A DNA stretch of 64,000 bases, from contig NZ_JACHLM010000003.1 in the NCBI RefSeq assembly GCF_014207965.1, positions 558,001 to 622,000 of the forward strand. The letters run 5' to 3'. The number at the start of each line of letters is the position of its first letter. Positions within the stretch are counted from its first letter, which is position 1. Below the pieces are notes generated by a model that saw nothing but the letters and a program-made list of their open reading frames with translations, did not search any database and was not told where the DNA came from. Below are positions 1 to 7,638 of this stretch, piece by piece. The position numbers were made by a program, and so were the translations under genes. The stretch comes from Brevundimonas bullata (GTDB lineage: Bacteria; Pseudomonadota; Alphaproteobacteria; Caulobacterales; Caulobacteraceae).

Positions 1-113
1 CAGGCCTGGGCCTGACCATCTCTCGCGAATTGGCGGCCAACCACGGCGGCGAGCTGCGCCTGCTGAACACCAGCCCCGAGGGCACCACCTTCGAACTCCG
101 GCTGCCGGTCTAA
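1..113 (+). CDS. C-terminal end of a sensor histidine kinase (partial)
   Basis: Only the last 36 codons are in the window and the 5' part lies outside it. The peptide begins with GLGLTISRELAANHGG and ends FELRLPV. This is the G2 box and closing strands of a HATPase_c domain, which bind ATP for autophosphorylation. The first two bases belong to a split codon. The stop is followed by about 100 bp of spacer before the next gene on the same strand. The family is clear; the signal sensed cannot be known from this piece. Confidence 0.85.
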   Translation, partial: GLGLTISRELAANHGGELRLLNTSPEGTTFELRLPV

Positions 114-213
114 ACGGCATTGCAGCCCTTGGCCTGACCCGCGCGTTGTTTCGGTTTAAGGTCCCCAAGGCCAAGCTTCGATCCGGCCTTATTTGCCCGG
201 CAGGATACGTCCC

Positions 214-708
214 ATGATCACCGCCCCTCGTCCACACCGCATCGCCCTTCTCGCCGTCGCCCTGAGCCTCCTGACGGGCCCTGTGGCGGCTCAGACGCAG
301 GCCCCGGCCCCCACAGCCGCCCAGAGCGCCGCCAGCGACCCTGTGGCCGACCTGCTGCGCCGCCAGGGCGAACGCTATCGGCGCGCCCCGGATTCGGCCC
401 AGGACCCCGACGAGTTGCGTCAGACCCAGGCCCTCAACGATGAAGTCGTCGCTCAGAACGACCTGGCCGAAAACGAAGACCGCGCCAACGCCGCAGCCTA
501 CGCCAGGGCCCAGGCTCAGTACCAATCGGAACTGGAGGCGGCGGCCATCGAGGCTCGCGAACGCCGTGAAACCGACCTGCGGACCGCCGCCGAGGCCCAG
601 GCCGCCTATGAGCGCCAGATGGCCGACTGGCGGGCCACAGTGGCCGCCTGCGAACGCGGCGACCGGGCGCGCTGCAACGCCGGACGGCAAGCGCCCTCGC
701 CCAACTAG
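214..708 (+). CDS. hypothetical secreted protein, Ala/Gln/Arg-rich
   Basis: A 164-residue protein with a good N-terminal signal peptide (residues 1-25, hydrophobic core LLAVALSLLTGPVAA, cleavage expected after AQ), so it is probably periplasmic. The rest is low-complexity helical sequence rich in Ala, Gln, Arg and Glu, likely a coiled coil, with a CERGDRARC pair of cysteines near the end. I chose the ATG at 214 over an in-frame TTG at 193 because the signal peptide then begins normally. Its last 4 bases overlap the end of the convergent oxidoreductase gene. I do not recognise the family. Confidence 0.7.
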   Translation: MITAPRPHRIALLAVALSLLTGPVAAQTQAPAPTAAQSAASDPVADLLRRQGERYRRAPDSAQDPDELRQTQALNDEVVAQNDLAENEDRANAAAYARAQAQYQSELEAAAIEARERRETDLRTAAEAQAAYERQMADWRATVAACERGDRARCNAGRQAPSPN

Positions 709-1736
709 AGCGGGACCTCGGCTCGACGCTCGGCGCTGATCAGACCTGCCTCCAACACCTCTATCACCGCCACGGCCTCATGCGGCGGGACAGGATTGGG
801 CGCACCGTCGCGGATCGCCCCGGCGATGGCGGCGTAATAGGCGGGATAGTCGCCAGGCGGTCCCGTCACGATCTCGCGCGCGCCGGTCGCGCCGTCCACT
901 GCGACGCCGGGGCGAGAATCAACGCCCCAGCCCGCCACGCCGGGGGTCAGGCCCGATTTCAGTTGGTCTTCTTGCACGTCCAGCCCGTCCTTCCGCCAAC
1001 TGGCGCGTGCGCCGTGGACGACGAACCGGGCGTCGGCGGCAGGCGTGACCATGTCAGCGTGCAGGATGATCCGCTTGTCGGCATAGCGCAGCACGGCGTG
1101 AGCATAGTCGACCGCCTTGCCGCCCGGACGCATCACGGCCAGGTCGCAGGTCACGCCCAGAGGACGCCCGAACAGGACCAGAGCCTGATCGATCAGATGC
1201 GGCCCCAGATCGTACCAGACGCCCGCCCCCGGTCCGTCGCCCTCGCGCCAGCGATCGCGCACCTCGGGCCGCCAGCGATTGAAGCGGCTTTCGAAGCGCA
1301 CCACTGGTCCCAGACGGTCGTGGGCGAGCAGGCCCTGCAGCGTCAGGAAGTCGGCGTCCCAGCGACGATTGTGGAAGACAGACAGCATCGACCCGCGCGT
1401 GTCGGCCAGGGCCGCCAGCCGACGCGCCTCGGCGGCGGTCAAGGTGAAGGGCTTGTCGACCACTACGGCCTTGCCGGCGTTCAGCGCCGCCTCGGCCTGC
1501 GTCGCGTGCAGATCGTTCGGCGTCGCAAGGACAATCAGGTCGATGGCGGGATCGGCCAGGGCCTGATCGTAGGACGTCAGCACGCGCGCGTCGGGCCAGA
1601 CCTCGGCCACCGCCTCGGCCTGGCGACTGACCACCGCCTCCAGACGCAATTCAGGACAGGCGGCGATCAGCGGGGCGTGAAAGGTCCGCCCGGCGTAGCC
1701 GAAACCGACCAGCGCCGCCCGGACCGGATGGGTCAC
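705..1736 (-). CDS. Gfo/Idh/MocA family NAD(P)-dependent oxidoreductase
   Basis: A 343-residue cytosolic dehydrogenase. The N-terminus has a Rossmann nucleotide-binding motif (LVGFGYAGRTFHAP), followed by VVDKPFTLTAAEA, the equivalent of the family's EKP motif, and then the C-terminal alpha/beta substrate domain (around residues 120-330) with WYDLGPHLIDQ. Members oxidise or reduce sugars, inositols or related polyols; the substrate here is not evident. The start is GTG at 1736, 5 bases after the nrdB stop, with a GAGGG ribosome site inside the nrdB end. Longer upstream reading overlaps nrdB and lacks family similarity. It is therefore probably co-transcribed with nrdB, although no functional link is obvious. 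Confidence 0.85.
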   Translation of the reverse strand: MTHPVRAALVGFGYAGRTFHAPLIAACPELRLEAVVSRQAEAVAEVWPDARVLTSYDQALADPAIDLIVLATPNDLHATQAEAALNAGKAVVVDKPFTLTAAEARRLAALADTRGSMLSVFHNRRWDADFLTLQGLLAHDRLGPVVRFESRFNRWRPEVRDRWREGDGPGAGVWYDLGPHLIDQALVLFGRPLGVTCDLAVMRPGGKAVDYAHAVLRYADKRIILHADMVTPAADARFVVHGARASWRKDGLDVQEDQLKSGLTPGVAGWGVDSRPGVAVDGATGAREIVTGPPGDYPAYYAAIAGAIRDGAPNPVPPHEAVAVIEVLEAGLISAERRAEVPL

Positions 1737-1741
1737 GCCGA

Positions 1742-2785
1742 TCAGCCCTCGGCGGTCTCGCGGCGCTTCATCATGGCGTCGAAGCTGTCCCAGACGCCGT
1801 CGGCGCCGTGCCACGAACCTTGCGTCGCCGCCTTGGAGTATTCGGTCGCGCGGGCCTCGAAGAAGTTGGCGTGTTCGACGCCCGACAGCAGGGACTGCAG
1901 CCAGGGCAGAGGGTTTTCCGTCACGCCGTAAACTTCCGGCAACTTCAGCTGACGCAGGCGCCAGTCGGCGATGAAGCGGATGTACTGTTTGATGTCATCC
2001 GGCGTCATGCCGTGGACCGGACCCATTTCGAAGGCCAGGTCGATGAACTTGTCTTCCATGTCGACCACGGTCTTGCAGCAGTCGACTATGTCGTCGGCCA
2101 CGGCCTTGGTGACGGCGCCCGTCTCCTGATTGAAGGCGTGGTACAGCTTGATGATGCCTTCGCAGTGCAGGCTCTCGTCGCGCACCGACCAGCTAACGAT
2201 CTGGCCCATACCCTTCATCTTCGACTGGCGCGGGAAGTTCATCAGCATGGCGAAGCTGGCGAACAGTTGCAGACCTTCCGAGAAGCCGCCGAACATGGCG
2301 AGCGTCCGGCAGATGTCGGCGTCGGTCTCGACCCCGAACTGGCCCATGAAGTCATGCTTGTCGCGCATGGCCTCGTATTCCATGAAGGCGCCGAACTCGC
2401 TCTCGGGCATGCCGATGGTCTCGAGCAGCAGGGCGTAGGCCGCGATATGGATCGTCTCCATATTGGCGAACGACGCCAGCATCATCTTCACTTCGGTCGG
2501 TTTGAACACCCGACCGTAGCGCTCCATGTAGTTATCCTGGACCTCGATGTCGGCCTGGGTGAAGAAGCGGAAGATCTGCGTCAGCAGGTTGCGCTCGCTG
2601 TCGGTCAGGTTGGCGGCCCAGTCCTTGACGTCCTCGCCCAGCGGCACCTCTTCGGGCATCCAGTGGACCTGCTGCTGGGTCTTCCACATGTCGAAGGCCC
2701 ACGGATAGCGGAACGGCTTGTAGGCCGCCGAAGGCGTCAGCAGTCCAGCCGTTCCGGGACGGATGATCGAGGAGTGGGCGTTCAT
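1742..2785 (-). CDS. nrdB: class Ia ribonucleotide reductase, beta (radical) subunit
   Basis: A 347-residue protein of the ferritin-like R2 family. It houses the diiron-tyrosyl radical centre that starts reduction of ribonucleoside diphosphates by NrdA. The metal and radical residues align with E. coli R2: Asp79, the METIHIAAY segment giving Glu110, His113 and radical Tyr117, a later helix Glu, and VRDESLHCEG giving the last Glu and His. The radical tyrosine is present, so this is the classical type. The ATG at 2785 is preferred over a TTG one codon upstream. The alpha subunit lies about 4.9 kb away on the other strand at 7639, so the two subunits are not in one operon. Upstream of nrdB I see none of the DnaA boxes found before nrdA. 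Confidence 0.95.
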   Translation of the reverse strand: MNAHSSIIRPGTAGLLTPSAAYKPFRYPWAFDMWKTQQQVHWMPEEVPLGEDVKDWAANLTDSERNLLTQIFRFFTQADIEVQDNYMERYGRVFKPTEVKMMLASFANMETIHIAAYALLLETIGMPESEFGAFMEYEAMRDKHDFMGQFGVETDADICRTLAMFGGFSEGLQLFASFAMLMNFPRQSKMKGMGQIVSWSVRDESLHCEGIIKLYHAFNQETGAVTKAVADDIVDCCKTVVDMEDKFIDLAFEMGPVHGMTPDDIKQYIRFIADWRLRQLKLPEVYGVTENPLPWLQSLLSGVEHANFFEARATEYSKAATQGSWHGADGVWDSFDAMMKRRETAEG

Positions 2786-3048
2786 CAAAATGACCTGAAG
2801 CGAATCCGGGAGAAGTGAGTTTCACCATGCGTCCGACGCAGCCCGGCGCCAAGTCGGAATGCGCCTATCTTGCGATCACATTTTAATCCTACCGCTAGAT
2901 GTGGTGGTCTGCGGACAATCAGATGGGGAGAAGCCTGGGGACGCTTTTCAACATCGCCGCCACGGTTCAGGGCCGGTCGAGGCGCCATGAGCCTGATCGG
3001 AAGCGCCTTTCGGAGGTAACCCTTTCCGGTGGAGAGCGCCGCCCCCCC

Positions 3049-5151
3049 CTAGGCCGCGTGGACCTGGTGGCGTGCGGCGGCGACGCGGAAAGTCTGGTCA
3101 ATGGCGGCGTAGAGCCGATCATGCGTCACAGGTTTGGCCAGATGGGCGTCCATGCCCGCCGCCAGGCAGCGCGCGGCGTCTTCCGGCATGGCGTCGGCGG
3201 TCACCGCCAGGATGGCCACCTCGCCCGCATCGGACGGTAGGGCGCGAATACGGCGCGAGGCCTCCAGCCCGTCCAGACGGGGCATCCGCACATCCATCAG
3301 GATCAGGTCGAAGCCGCCGCCGCTCGCCTGTTCCAGCGCCTCCAGCCCGTCGGCGGCTTCGACCGCCTCACAGCCCGCCGCCTCGATCAGCAGCCGCAGC
3401 ATCTGGCGATTGACCGGAAGGTCGTCGACGATCAGCGCGCGCAGCGCGGTGACTTCCGTCGGTGCTTCTGCGGCGGGCGCGTCGAGCGCCTCCAACTGCG
3501 CCGTCAGGTGGAACACCGAACCTGACGACGAGGTCGAAAACAGCACCACGTCGCCGCCCATGCATCGGGCATGGCGTCTTGCAGCGGGCAAGCCCACGCC
3601 CGCCCCGCCGTGGCGACGGCGGAGGGAATCGTCACTCTGTGCGAAGGGATCGAACAGGCGGGGAATGAAATCGTCGGCTATGCCGCAGCCGGTGTCGGCC
3701 ACCTCGACCAGCAGGCGGTCTCCGTCATGTCGCGCCAGGAGCCGGATCGCGCCGCGATCGGTGAACTTGACGGCGTTCGAGACCAGATGCCGCAGGACCC
3801 CGCGCAGACGCCGAGCGTCCCCGAGCACGCGGCCGCCGGGCTGCAAAGCCATTTCCATATCGAACAGGAGCCCCTTGGCCTGCGCGGCTACGACGTTCAG
3901 AGCCACTGCGTCTTGGATCAGCGCGGCCAGGTCGAAGGGTTCCAGGCAGAGGGGTTCGTCGCCGCGCGACACGTCCAGGACATCCTCGACGAGGGTCAGC
4001 ATGGCCTCCCCCGACTGGCGGATAGCAGCGACCTGAGCCTGGGCTTCGGGCGACAGATCGGAGCGGCGTGACAACAGGTCGGCGTAGCCGCTGACCCCGT
4101 TCAACGGCGTGCGCATCTCGTGGCTCATGAGAGCCAGGAAGCGTGACTTAACCGCGTCGGCCGCTTCGGCCCGTCGCCGTTGCTCCAGAGCGATCGCCGT
4201 GCGCCGGGCCAGTCGCGCAAGGAAGGAGCGCCGCTCGGCGATCAGGGCGCTGATCGGCAGGGCGGTCATCGCCGCCACCAGCAGGAAGCCATAGTAGAGA
4301 GGCATCTGCCGCATCCGCTCCGAGAGGCCATCCAGATCCGCGACATAGGGAACAGGCGAGGCGCTGATCGGCCCATGCCCGGTCATGGTCTTCAAGCCGC
4401 TGATCGCGGTGGTCAGAATCAGGGCGACCGCCATCCACGGCGGCGACAGTCGGAAGGCCGCCAGCATCAGCGGCGGAAACATCAGAAAGAGCAGGGGCGT
4501 GGACTGGGTGAAGATCCAAAGCGCCGTCGCCGTCACCAGGCCCAGGACGGCGATGATCTCCAGCGGCGACGGGCTGACTTGGCGGAAGCGATGCGCCCTG
4601 GCCAACAGCAGCAGACTGGGGGTGACGATCACCAGGCCCAGCAACTCCATCGCAAATAGGTGTCGCCAGGCGAAGGCGGCCCGGACCAGAGAATAGTCAC
4701 GCACGGCCAGAGCCACGATGACGCTGATGGTGGCGGTCAGGGCCACCGCAGGCGCCGCGGCGCCGACGGCGAACAGGACCATCCGCCGAGGCCGCCGCAT
4801 ATCCAAGGCTGCTCCGCACACGCGCCGCGCCAGAAGGCCCGCTACCAGGACCTGGAGCAGGTTCAACAGGGGATTCAGCCAGACGAAGGGCGGGGCGTCT
4901 CCGCGCACGATGGTGCTCAGCAGGTTCAGCCCGAAACAGAGGGCCAGAACGACCCCCGCGCGCCGCCGGGGCAGTTGCAGGAAGGCCGCCAGCATCACCC
5001 CATTGGCGGGCCAGGCGATCACCGCCTGGAAGGTCGTTGCGCTCCAATGGCCCAGCAAGAGGCAGAGCATGAACAGAAGGACATAGACAGCGGAATGGGG
5101 ACCGGCCTCCTGGCCCGCCTCGTGACGAAACGCTCGCCAGCGACCGCTCAT
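3049..5151 (-). CDS. hybrid sensor histidine kinase with MASE1 membrane sensor and receiver
   Basis: A 700-residue inner-membrane kinase. Residues about 18-310 hold eight or so hydrophobic segments of the MASE1 type. HisKA follows with the phosphoacceptor in LMSHEMRTPLNG (His344), then HATPase_c with the N box HLVSNAVKFT (Asn459) and VADTGCGI. A receiver at about 571-690 has the acidic pair Asp576/Asp577, phosphoacceptor Asp620 (LILMDVRMPRLDG) and a Lys in HLAKPV. The second glycine box is unusual: GGAGVGLPAARRHARCMGG instead of the common GLGLxICRRLVExMGG. The ATG at 5151 has GGGGAG 7 bases upstream. No output gene is adjacent, so its partner regulator is unknown. Confidence 0.92.
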   Translation of the reverse strand: MSGRWRAFRHEAGQEAGPHSAVYVLLFMLCLLLGHWSATTFQAVIAWPANGVMLAAFLQLPRRRAGVVLALCFGLNLLSTIVRGDAPPFVWLNPLLNLLQVLVAGLLARRVCGAALDMRRPRRMVLFAVGAAAPAVALTATISVIVALAVRDYSLVRAAFAWRHLFAMELLGLVIVTPSLLLLARAHRFRQVSPSPLEIIAVLGLVTATALWIFTQSTPLLFLMFPPLMLAAFRLSPPWMAVALILTTAISGLKTMTGHGPISASPVPYVADLDGLSERMRQMPLYYGFLLVAAMTALPISALIAERRSFLARLARRTAIALEQRRRAEAADAVKSRFLALMSHEMRTPLNGVSGYADLLSRRSDLSPEAQAQVAAIRQSGEAMLTLVEDVLDVSRGDEPLCLEPFDLAALIQDAVALNVVAAQAKGLLFDMEMALQPGGRVLGDARRLRGVLRHLVSNAVKFTDRGAIRLLARHDGDRLLVEVADTGCGIADDFIPRLFDPFAQSDDSLRRRHGGAGVGLPAARRHARCMGGDVVLFSTSSSGSVFHLTAQLEALDAPAAEAPTEVTALRALIVDDLPVNRQMLRLLIEAAGCEAVEAADGLEALEQASGGGFDLILMDVRMPRLDGLEASRRIRALPSDAGEVAILAVTADAMPEDAARCLAAGMDAHLAKPVTHDRLYAAIDQTFRVAAARHQVHAA

Positions 5152-5237
5152 ACACCACTCCCCTAACCAATCCGCCCTAGTTCAAACCTGCGCCTCAATT
5201 GTAAACAAAGCCTGCTGCCAGGATTACGTCGGTTTCC

Positions 5238-6563
5238 CTAGGCCGGGATCATTCCCATGGCCCGCGCCTCGGCATGAAGACCCTCACGGAACTGCGGCGC
5301 GGCCAGGCCGATCAGGGCGCGGGCGCGCTGATCCACGGTCAGGCCGCGCAGATTGACCCAGCCATGCTCGGTGACGACGATTTGCGTATCATTGCGCGGC
5401 GTGGTCACGGGGCCGTCCAGTCGGGCGACGATGCGCGAGACTGCCCCTTTCGCCGCCGTCGAATGACAGGCGATGATCGACTGGCCGCCCTGCGACGCCG
5501 AGGCGCCGCGCACGAAGTCCAGTTGTCCGCCCGAGGCCGTGTACTGGCGCCCGTTCAGATACTCCGAGCAGCAGGCGCCGAAGAGGTCGATTTGCAAGGT
5601 GGCGTTGACCGAGACCATCTTGTCGTTGCGGGCGATGACGGCCGGATCGTTGACGTAGTCGACCGGGCGAGCCTCCAGCGCCGGATTCTCGTGCAGGAAG
5701 TCATAGGTGGAGCGGTCGCCCATGGCGAAGGTGAAGAGGGTCTTGCCCGGATGCAGGCTCTTCTTCGCATTGGTGACGACGCCGGCGCGCATCAGCTCGA
5801 CCAGGCCGGGCGTCAGCAGCTCGGTGTGAATGCCCAGGTCGGCGTGATCATGCAGGGCCTCGCAGACCGCGTCCGGCAAGGCGCCGATGCCCATTTGCAG
5901 CGTCGAACCGTTTTCGATCAGGCCGGCGATGAGGCCGCCGATGATCAGGTCCTGCGGCTGCGGCGCGGCCTTGCCGGCCTCCAGCAGGGGCGCGGCGTGC
6001 TCGACCAGGGCCGTGACCTGCGACACATGCACGGTGCACTCGCCGAAGACGCGCGGCATGTGCGGATTGACCTCCAGGATCACCCGCTTGGCGGTGCGCG
6101 AGACGGCCAAGGCATAGTCGGTGTTGGTGCCGAGGCTGAAGTTGCCGTCGGCGTCCATCGGCGAGACCGTGGCCACAAGCGTATCGACCCCGATCTCGCG
6201 CGTCAGGACCTTGGGCGTCTGCTGGAAGCCGGTGGGGACGAACCAGACGCCCTGGCGCCCTTCTTCGATCCCGCGCGCCTCCAGCTTCCGTTCGATGGCG
6301 CCGTGGAACAGGCTGTGGGGCCGCAGCCGGTCGGTCAGTTCGTAGCGCAGGACGGTCTCGCCGGCGATGGCGGTGGACAGCAGGTAGTAGATGTTGATGT
6401 CGTCGACCGCCTTCGCTTCGGCCCGGTCGGCCAGGGCCTTCAGCAGGGCGGGCGGCTGGGCGACGCCCAGGGCCATGGCCACCTTGGCGCCCGACGGAAT
6501 CAGGGTGGCGGCGGCGGCGGGCGACATCAGGCGCTCGGCGTACTGAATGGCGTAATCGGTCAT
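5238..6563 (-). CDS. acetyl-CoA hydrolase/transferase family protein
   Basis: A 441-residue cytosolic enzyme with the two-domain CoA-transferase fold. It moves CoA between an acyl-CoA and a carboxylate through a glutamyl-CoA intermediate. The likely catalytic Glu lies in LGIHTELLTPGLVELM (about residue 245), which matches the GIHSE motif of 4-hydroxybutyrate CoA-transferases. Other family marks are VNPHMPRVFG, GIGALPDAV, and a C-terminal TEHGWVNLRGLTVDQRARALI. Length is typical (430-440). The substrate may be acetate, butyrate, 4-hydroxybutyrate or propionate; the neighbours do not decide it. The gene stands alone, with a PAP2 phosphatase upstream on the same strand. Confidence 0.88.
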   Translation of the reverse strand: MTDYAIQYAERLMSPAAAATLIPSGAKVAMALGVAQPPALLKALADRAEAKAVDDINIYYLLSTAIAGETVLRYELTDRLRPHSLFHGAIERKLEARGIEEGRQGVWFVPTGFQQTPKVLTREIGVDTLVATVSPMDADGNFSLGTNTDYALAVSRTAKRVILEVNPHMPRVFGECTVHVSQVTALVEHAAPLLEAGKAAPQPQDLIIGGLIAGLIENGSTLQMGIGALPDAVCEALHDHADLGIHTELLTPGLVELMRAGVVTNAKKSLHPGKTLFTFAMGDRSTYDFLHENPALEARPVDYVNDPAVIARNDKMVSVNATLQIDLFGACCSEYLNGRQYTASGGQLDFVRGASASQGGQSIIACHSTAAKGAVSRIVARLDGPVTTPRNDTQIVVTEHGWVNLRGLTVDQRARALIGLAAPQFREGLHAEARAMGMIPA

Positions 6564-6630
6564 GGCGCTTCCTCGAACGGCACTTCGGCTCTGTTCGATC
6601 CGTTATCCGGCGCCCGGCGCTTTCCGACCG

Positions 6631-7380
6631 CTAGACATTGGTCGAAGGCGCGTCCTGCAAGGGGGCGTCATGCAGCCGCTGGCGGCGCCCGATGGCATAG
6701 GCGGCCAGCCACAGCAGCATGGCCCAAGCGGCGCCGACGCTCCATCCGGCGAAGACGTCCGAGGCCCAGTGGGCGCCCAGATAGATGCGGGTCAGGCCGA
6801 TCAGCAGGGCGATCAGGATGCCGCAGCCCATGACATAGGCCTTCATCCGTTTGCGCGGAAAGGCCCGCGTCAGCATGACCCCGAGCGTCAGATAGAAGAC
6901 GGTCGACAACAGGGCGTGGCCGGAAGGGAAGCTGGCGTTCAGGGTCTCGACCGCCTGAAACTCCAGCGGCGGGCGGTCGCGTTCGAACAGGGCTTTCAAC
7001 CCTTCGCTCAGCGCCACCCCGCCCGCCAGCCCGACCACCAGCAGCAGAGCTGACAGCCGTTTGCCCTGGATCAGCATGAAGCCCAGGGCGATCAGGGCGA
7101 ACAGGGTCAGGACCGAGATCCCGCCCAGAGACGTGAGGTCCGCCGCCGCCTCCTTCAGCCACCACGGCCCCCAGGGGCGGCCCGGATCATCGGCGAAGGG
7201 ACGAACGGCGTGCAGCACAGCCTGGTCAAAGGCCTCACCATCCGGCTCGCGCATGTCGTCGGCCACCTCGATGAAGGTCAGTGTGCCCAGGGCCACCACC
7301 AACAGGGCGGCGACGGCGGCGATTTCGGTGCGGGCCACGCGCAGGGCGCGGGTCAGGAAGGCGGTGGGATGCGGAGCCAT
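6631..7380 (-). CDS. PAP2 superfamily membrane phosphatase
   Basis: A 249-residue inner-membrane protein with about six hydrophobic segments and the three-part phosphatase signature: KALFERDRPPLE, then PSGHALLST, then GLTRIYLGAHWASDVFAG. The two His and the Arg/Lys residues form the phosphohistidine active site. Members dephosphorylate lipid substrates such as phosphatidic acid, phosphatidylglycerol phosphate or undecaprenyl pyrophosphate. Which one applies cannot be told from sequence alone. The gene reads away from nrdA, and the roughly 258 bp between them carries the nrdA control region. Confidence 0.9.
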   Translation of the reverse strand: MAPHPTAFLTRALRVARTEIAAVAALLVVALGTLTFIEVADDMREPDGEAFDQAVLHAVRPFADDPGRPWGPWWLKEAAADLTSLGGISVLTLFALIALGFMLIQGKRLSALLLVVGLAGGVALSEGLKALFERDRPPLEFQAVETLNASFPSGHALLSTVFYLTLGVMLTRAFPRKRMKAYVMGCGILIALLIGLTRIYLGAHWASDVFAGWSVGAAWAMLLWLAAYAIGRRQRLHDAPLQDAPSTNV

Positions 7381-7564
7381 AGGCCGCTAACGGTCAAGCT
7401 GGCGAGCCGTTCCCGTTGTCCCTCAGCGTGACAAAACAGATCCGAACCTCCGTGTGATCCCAAATCGCCAAGCCGCTCAGCCAAGCCCACTCAGACATTC
7501 ACAGTTGGCAAGTCTTTAATCTTCATCGGAGCCCAAAAAAAAGTTTGAATGCCGACGGGCCTTA

Positions 7565-7612
7565 ACACTACATTTAGGGACGACAGGTTGTTATCCACAC
7601 AACATCTGGCGT
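7565..7612 (+). promoter_or_regulatory. two candidate NrdR boxes upstream of nrdA
   Basis: Two 16-bp sites lie at 7565-7580 (ACACTACATTTAGGGA) and 7597-7612 (ACACAACATCTGGCGT). Each matches the NrdR consensus acaCwAtATaTwGtgt at about 12 of 16 positions by eye. Their starts are 32 bp apart, the three-helical-turn spacing reported for tandem NrdR boxes. NrdR is the conserved repressor of ribonucleotide reductase genes that senses ATP/dATP. Its gene is not in this window. The match is imperfect, so this is a prediction. Confidence 0.5.
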
Positions 7613-7620
7613 TATCCACA
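7591..7620 (+). promoter_or_regulatory. two DnaA boxes upstream of nrdA
   Basis: Two perfect copies of the DnaA consensus TTATCCACA lie at 7591-7599 and 7612-7620 in the same orientation, 21 bp apart, ending 18 bp before the chosen nrdA start. DnaA is known to bind next to the nrdAB promoter in E. coli and to tie dNTP supply to replication. The first box overlaps the start of the second NrdR-like site and the second box overlaps its last base. Binding is inferred, but two exact 9-mers at this position are unlikely by chance. Confidence 0.7.
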
Positions 7621-7638
7621 GCACGACGGGGCATAGCG

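Noticed and set aside
2786..3048. NrdR or DnaA boxes before nrdB
   Set aside because: I scanned both strands; only poor partial matches to the NrdR consensus and no TTATCCACA were found.
7549..7638. Upstream ATG for nrdA
   Set aside because: The extra 30 residues show no family similarity and would place two DnaA boxes and most of the promoter inside the gene.
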